Assembly (NCBI GenBank): GCA_030669775.1
Contig: DAOVCZ010000113.1
Location: 1-6,357 of the forward strand
Direction: 5' to 3'
Length of the DNA: 6,357 nt
Origin: Chloroflexota bacterium
GTDB taxonomy: Bacteria > Chloroflexota > Anaerolineae > Anaerolineales > UBA4823
A program made the translations under genes and the position numbers. Below the pieces are notes generated by a model. The model was not told the origin of the DNA, did not search any database, and was given only the letters and a program-made list of their open reading frames with translations. How positions within the stretch are numbered: position 1 is the stretch's first letter; every line of letters starts with the position of its first letter. Positions 4,731-6,357 of the stretch are shown here, piece by piece.

Positions 4731-6086
4731 ATGAGTGCAGCACCGCCAGCATTTCACATCTTAGCCAAGCCTACCGGGGCTGTCTGCAATCTGGCTTGTA
4801 AGTATTGTTTCTTCCTTTCCAAGGAGATACTTTACCCTGGAAGCCGCTTCCGCATGGCGGATGAACTGCTGGATACCTATATTCAGCAGCTGCTAGAAGC
4901 TCACCAGGTCCCTGAAGTAACGATCGCCTGGCAGGGTGGTGAGCCCACATTAATGGGGTTGGATTTTTTCAAACGGTCTGTTGAGTATGTGGAGAAGTAT
5001 AAAAAACCCGATCAGCGGATTGCGCATACCATGCAAACCAATGGCACAAAACTGGACGATGAGTGGTGCGCCTTCTTCAAGGAAAATGATTTCCTGATTG
5101 GATTAAGCGTTGATGGGCCTCAAGAGATGCATGATGTCTACCGGGTCAATAAAGGGGGTGAAGGCACTTTTCACCAGGTGATGGGTGGGCTGGATTACCT
5201 GCGAAAGCATGAGGTTGAGTTCAATATTTTATGCAGTGTACATGCGGCAAATGCTGACCACCCGCTGGAGGTTTACCGGTTCTTCCGGGATGAGTTGGGA
5301 GCGCAATTTATCCAGTTTATCCCAATTGTCGAACGAGCCACGGAGCAATTACTGCCCCTGGCAAATATGGGTTGGAGCGAGAAATCCGGGGTTGAAAGAC
5401 CCTTATATGTGCAGCAAGGCAACCTGGTGATAGAGCGCTCGGTTCAGGCTGAACAGTATGGCGAATTTCTGACCACCATCTTCGACGAGTGGGTCAGGCG
5501 GGATGTAGGTAAGGTTTATGTGCAGCTGTTTGATGTCACTTTAGGCAGCTGGATCGGTCAGCACAATTTGTGTATTTTTTCTCCTACCTGCGGCACTGCG
5601 TTGGCCCTGGAACATAATGGTGACCTGTATGCATGCGATCATTATGTCGAGCCGGATTTCCTTTTGGGAAATATCCTGGAAGAACGCATGATCGATCTGG
5701 TTGCTTCAGACCAGCAGCGCAAATTTGGGCAGGATAAATACGATAGGCTGCCGAAATACTGCCAGGAGTGCGAAGTCCTCTTTGCCTGTTATGGGGGTTG
5801 TCCCAAGAATCGCCTGATCGAGACACCAGCTGGAGAACCAGGTTTGAATTACCTGTGTGCTGGATATAAGAAATTCTTCAACCATGTCAATGAGCCGATG
5901 CGCTTCATGGTAAATGAGCTGCGCAATAATCGGCCGCCAGCAAATGTGATGGAATTTATGGCAGGGAAAGAGGCGGAGCTGCAGAAGTTGTTCGCCAAGG
6001 CACACCGCAACGATCCCTGTCCTTGCGGCAGCGGTCTTAAATTCAAAAATTGCCATTACCGGGCGACCCAGAATCAAAACAGGTAA
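4731..6086 (+). CDS. Anaerobic sulfatase-maturating enzyme (radical SAM, SPASM) with SEC-C tail
   Basis: This 451-residue enzyme uses S-adenosylmethionine and iron-sulfur clusters to oxidise an active-site Cys or Ser of a sulfatase to C-alpha-formylglycine without oxygen. The radical-SAM motif C-x3-C-x2-C is at Cys19, Cys23 and Cys26, with the family-typical FF after it. GGEP (69-72), QTNGT (102-106) and SVDGP (126-130) are further SAM-domain motifs. The SPASM region has all eight expected cysteines: 281, 287, 302, 344, 347, 353, 357 and 376. Their spacing is nearly identical to the Clostridium perfringens enzyme, for two auxiliary [4Fe-4S] clusters. Asp303, right after Cys302, matches its proposed catalytic base. 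The C-terminus adds a SEC-C zinc motif, C-x-C-x8-C-H (Cys430, Cys432, Cys441, His442), which the classical enzymes of about 370-400 residues lack. AGAGGAG at 4718-4724 supports the start. There is no sulfatase next to it here. A related peptide-modifying SPASM enzyme is possible but less likely. Confidence 0.9.
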   Translation: MSAAPPAFHILAKPTGAVCNLACKYCFFLSKEILYPGSRFRMADELLDTYIQQLLEAHQVPEVTIAWQGGEPTLMGLDFFKRSVEYVEKYKKPDQRIAHTMQTNGTKLDDEWCAFFKENDFLIGLSVDGPQEMHDVYRVNKGGEGTFHQVMGGLDYLRKHEVEFNILCSVHAANADHPLEVYRFFRDELGAQFIQFIPIVERATEQLLPLANMGWSEKSGVERPLYVQQGNLVIERSVQAEQYGEFLTTIFDEWVRRDVGKVYVQLFDVTLGSWIGQHNLCIFSPTCGTALALEHNGDLYACDHYVEPDFLLGNILEERMIDLVASDQQRKFGQDKYDRLPKYCQECEVLFACYGGCPKNRLIETPAGEPGLNYLCAGYKKFFNHVNEPMRFMVNELRNNRPPANVMEFMAGKEAELQKLFAKAHRNDPCPCGSGLKFKNCHYRATQNQNR

Positions 6087-6202
6087 TATATTTTGTATTC
6101 AGATTTGCTACCTGGATGGATTAAATCCCTGCAGGGGTCGAGCTTTTACGGGGTTGCTTGAATGAGAGCAAGGTGTGATAGACGGGAACATTCAGAGACG
6201 TT

Positions 6203-6208
6203 TATAAT
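6203..6208 (+). promoter_or_regulatory. Possible -10 element for the last gene
   Basis: A perfect TATAAT lies 41 bases before the ATG at 6249, but no recognisable -35 is found at 16-18 bases upstream and there is no TGn extension. No terminator is visible between the sulfatase maturase stop (6086) and this site, so read-through from that gene is an alternative. The rest of the gap 6087-6248 holds the palindrome CCCTGCAGGG (6127-6136) and a weak stem TTGCT/AGCAA (6154-6171). Confidence 0.35.
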
Positions 6209-6248
6209 AAAGCTTCAAATGATAAATGAATAGCCAGGAGAGTCTGAG

Positions 6249-6357
6249 ATGCCAACTGAGAACACCAGTCAGAATCCAATTAAATTAGAGCTTGCGGAAA
6301 CGCAGTACTCGGTTGTCCCAGAAAATCGAGTGACGATCCCAATCGGATTGGTCAACC
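6249..6357 (+). CDS. N-terminus of an unidentified protein, cut by the window end
   Basis: Only 36 codons are visible. The ATG is supported by AGGAG at 6236-6240 with eight bases of spacing. The product begins with a polar stretch (MPTENTSQNP) and continues with an alternating hydrophobic pattern (LELAETQYSVVPENRVTIPI), suggesting a beta-sandwich or Ig-like domain of the kind that opens with 'x-V-x-P-G-x-x-V-T-I-P-V'. There is no signal peptide in the visible part, so the protein is cytosolic or anchored further on. I do not recognise the family. Frame and start are fairly safe; the fold is a guess. Confidence 0.6.
   Translation, partial: MPTENTSQNPIKLELAETQYSVVPENRVTIPIGLVN

Noticed and set aside
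1..6357. CRISPR array, insertion sequence, tRNA or phage signature
   Set aside because: No regularly spaced repeats, terminal inverted repeats with a transposase, cloverleaf-like sequence or phage genes were seen on either strand.

Overview
This 6.4 kb window looks like ordinary chromosomal DNA from an anaerobic or facultative bacterium, most likely a member of the Chloroflexota (Anaerolineae-like). That placement is an inference from the gene set: a large TPR regulator C-terminus, an exported bactofilin-like protein with a membrane tail, an HdeD-like protein, a DUF1269-like protein and a radical-SAM sulfatase maturase with a SEC-C tail. No marker gene is present to prove it. Base composition is roughly balanced, and promoters and Shine-Dalgarno sites are of standard bacterial type. 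I saw no mobile element, tRNA, rRNA or CRISPR array.

Layout. (1) Positions 1-749, plus strand: the C-terminal end of a TPR-repeat protein that begins outside the window. (2) 750-977: an intergenic region with overlapping inverted repeats just after the stop and a good sigma-70-type promoter. (3) 978-2312, plus: an exported and membrane-anchored polymer-forming (bactofilin-like) protein, followed by a strong and probably bidirectional terminator. (4) 2508-2954, minus: a small dual-specificity-type phosphatase. (5) 3105-3599, minus: a DUF1269-like glycine-zipper membrane protein, whose true start lies inside a longer open frame. (6) 3600-3931: a divergent promoter region. (7) 3932-4462, plus: a six-helix HdeD/DUF308 membrane protein, then a clear terminator. 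(8) 4731-6086, plus: a complete anaerobic sulfatase-maturating enzyme (radical SAM, SPASM/twitch cluster domain, C-terminal SEC-C zinc motif). (9) 6249 to the end, plus: the first 36 codons of an unidentified protein.

How the genes relate. Most of them appear to be separate transcription units with their own promoters or terminators, not one operon. Three of the five complete genes encode membrane or envelope proteins (bactofilin-like, DUF1269-like, HdeD-like). The DUF1269-like and HdeD-like genes share a divergent control region, which may mean joint regulation in envelope or acid stress; this is inference from family knowledge. The phosphatase may be read through from the DUF1269-like gene. 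The sulfatase maturase has no sulfatase beside it in this window, so its substrate must be encoded elsewhere.

I found no convincing new multi-gene system. The observations most worth a second look are the polymer-forming domain predicted on the outside of the membrane, the SEC-C extension on the sulfatase maturase, and interlocked inverted repeats over the stop codon of the DUF1269-like gene.
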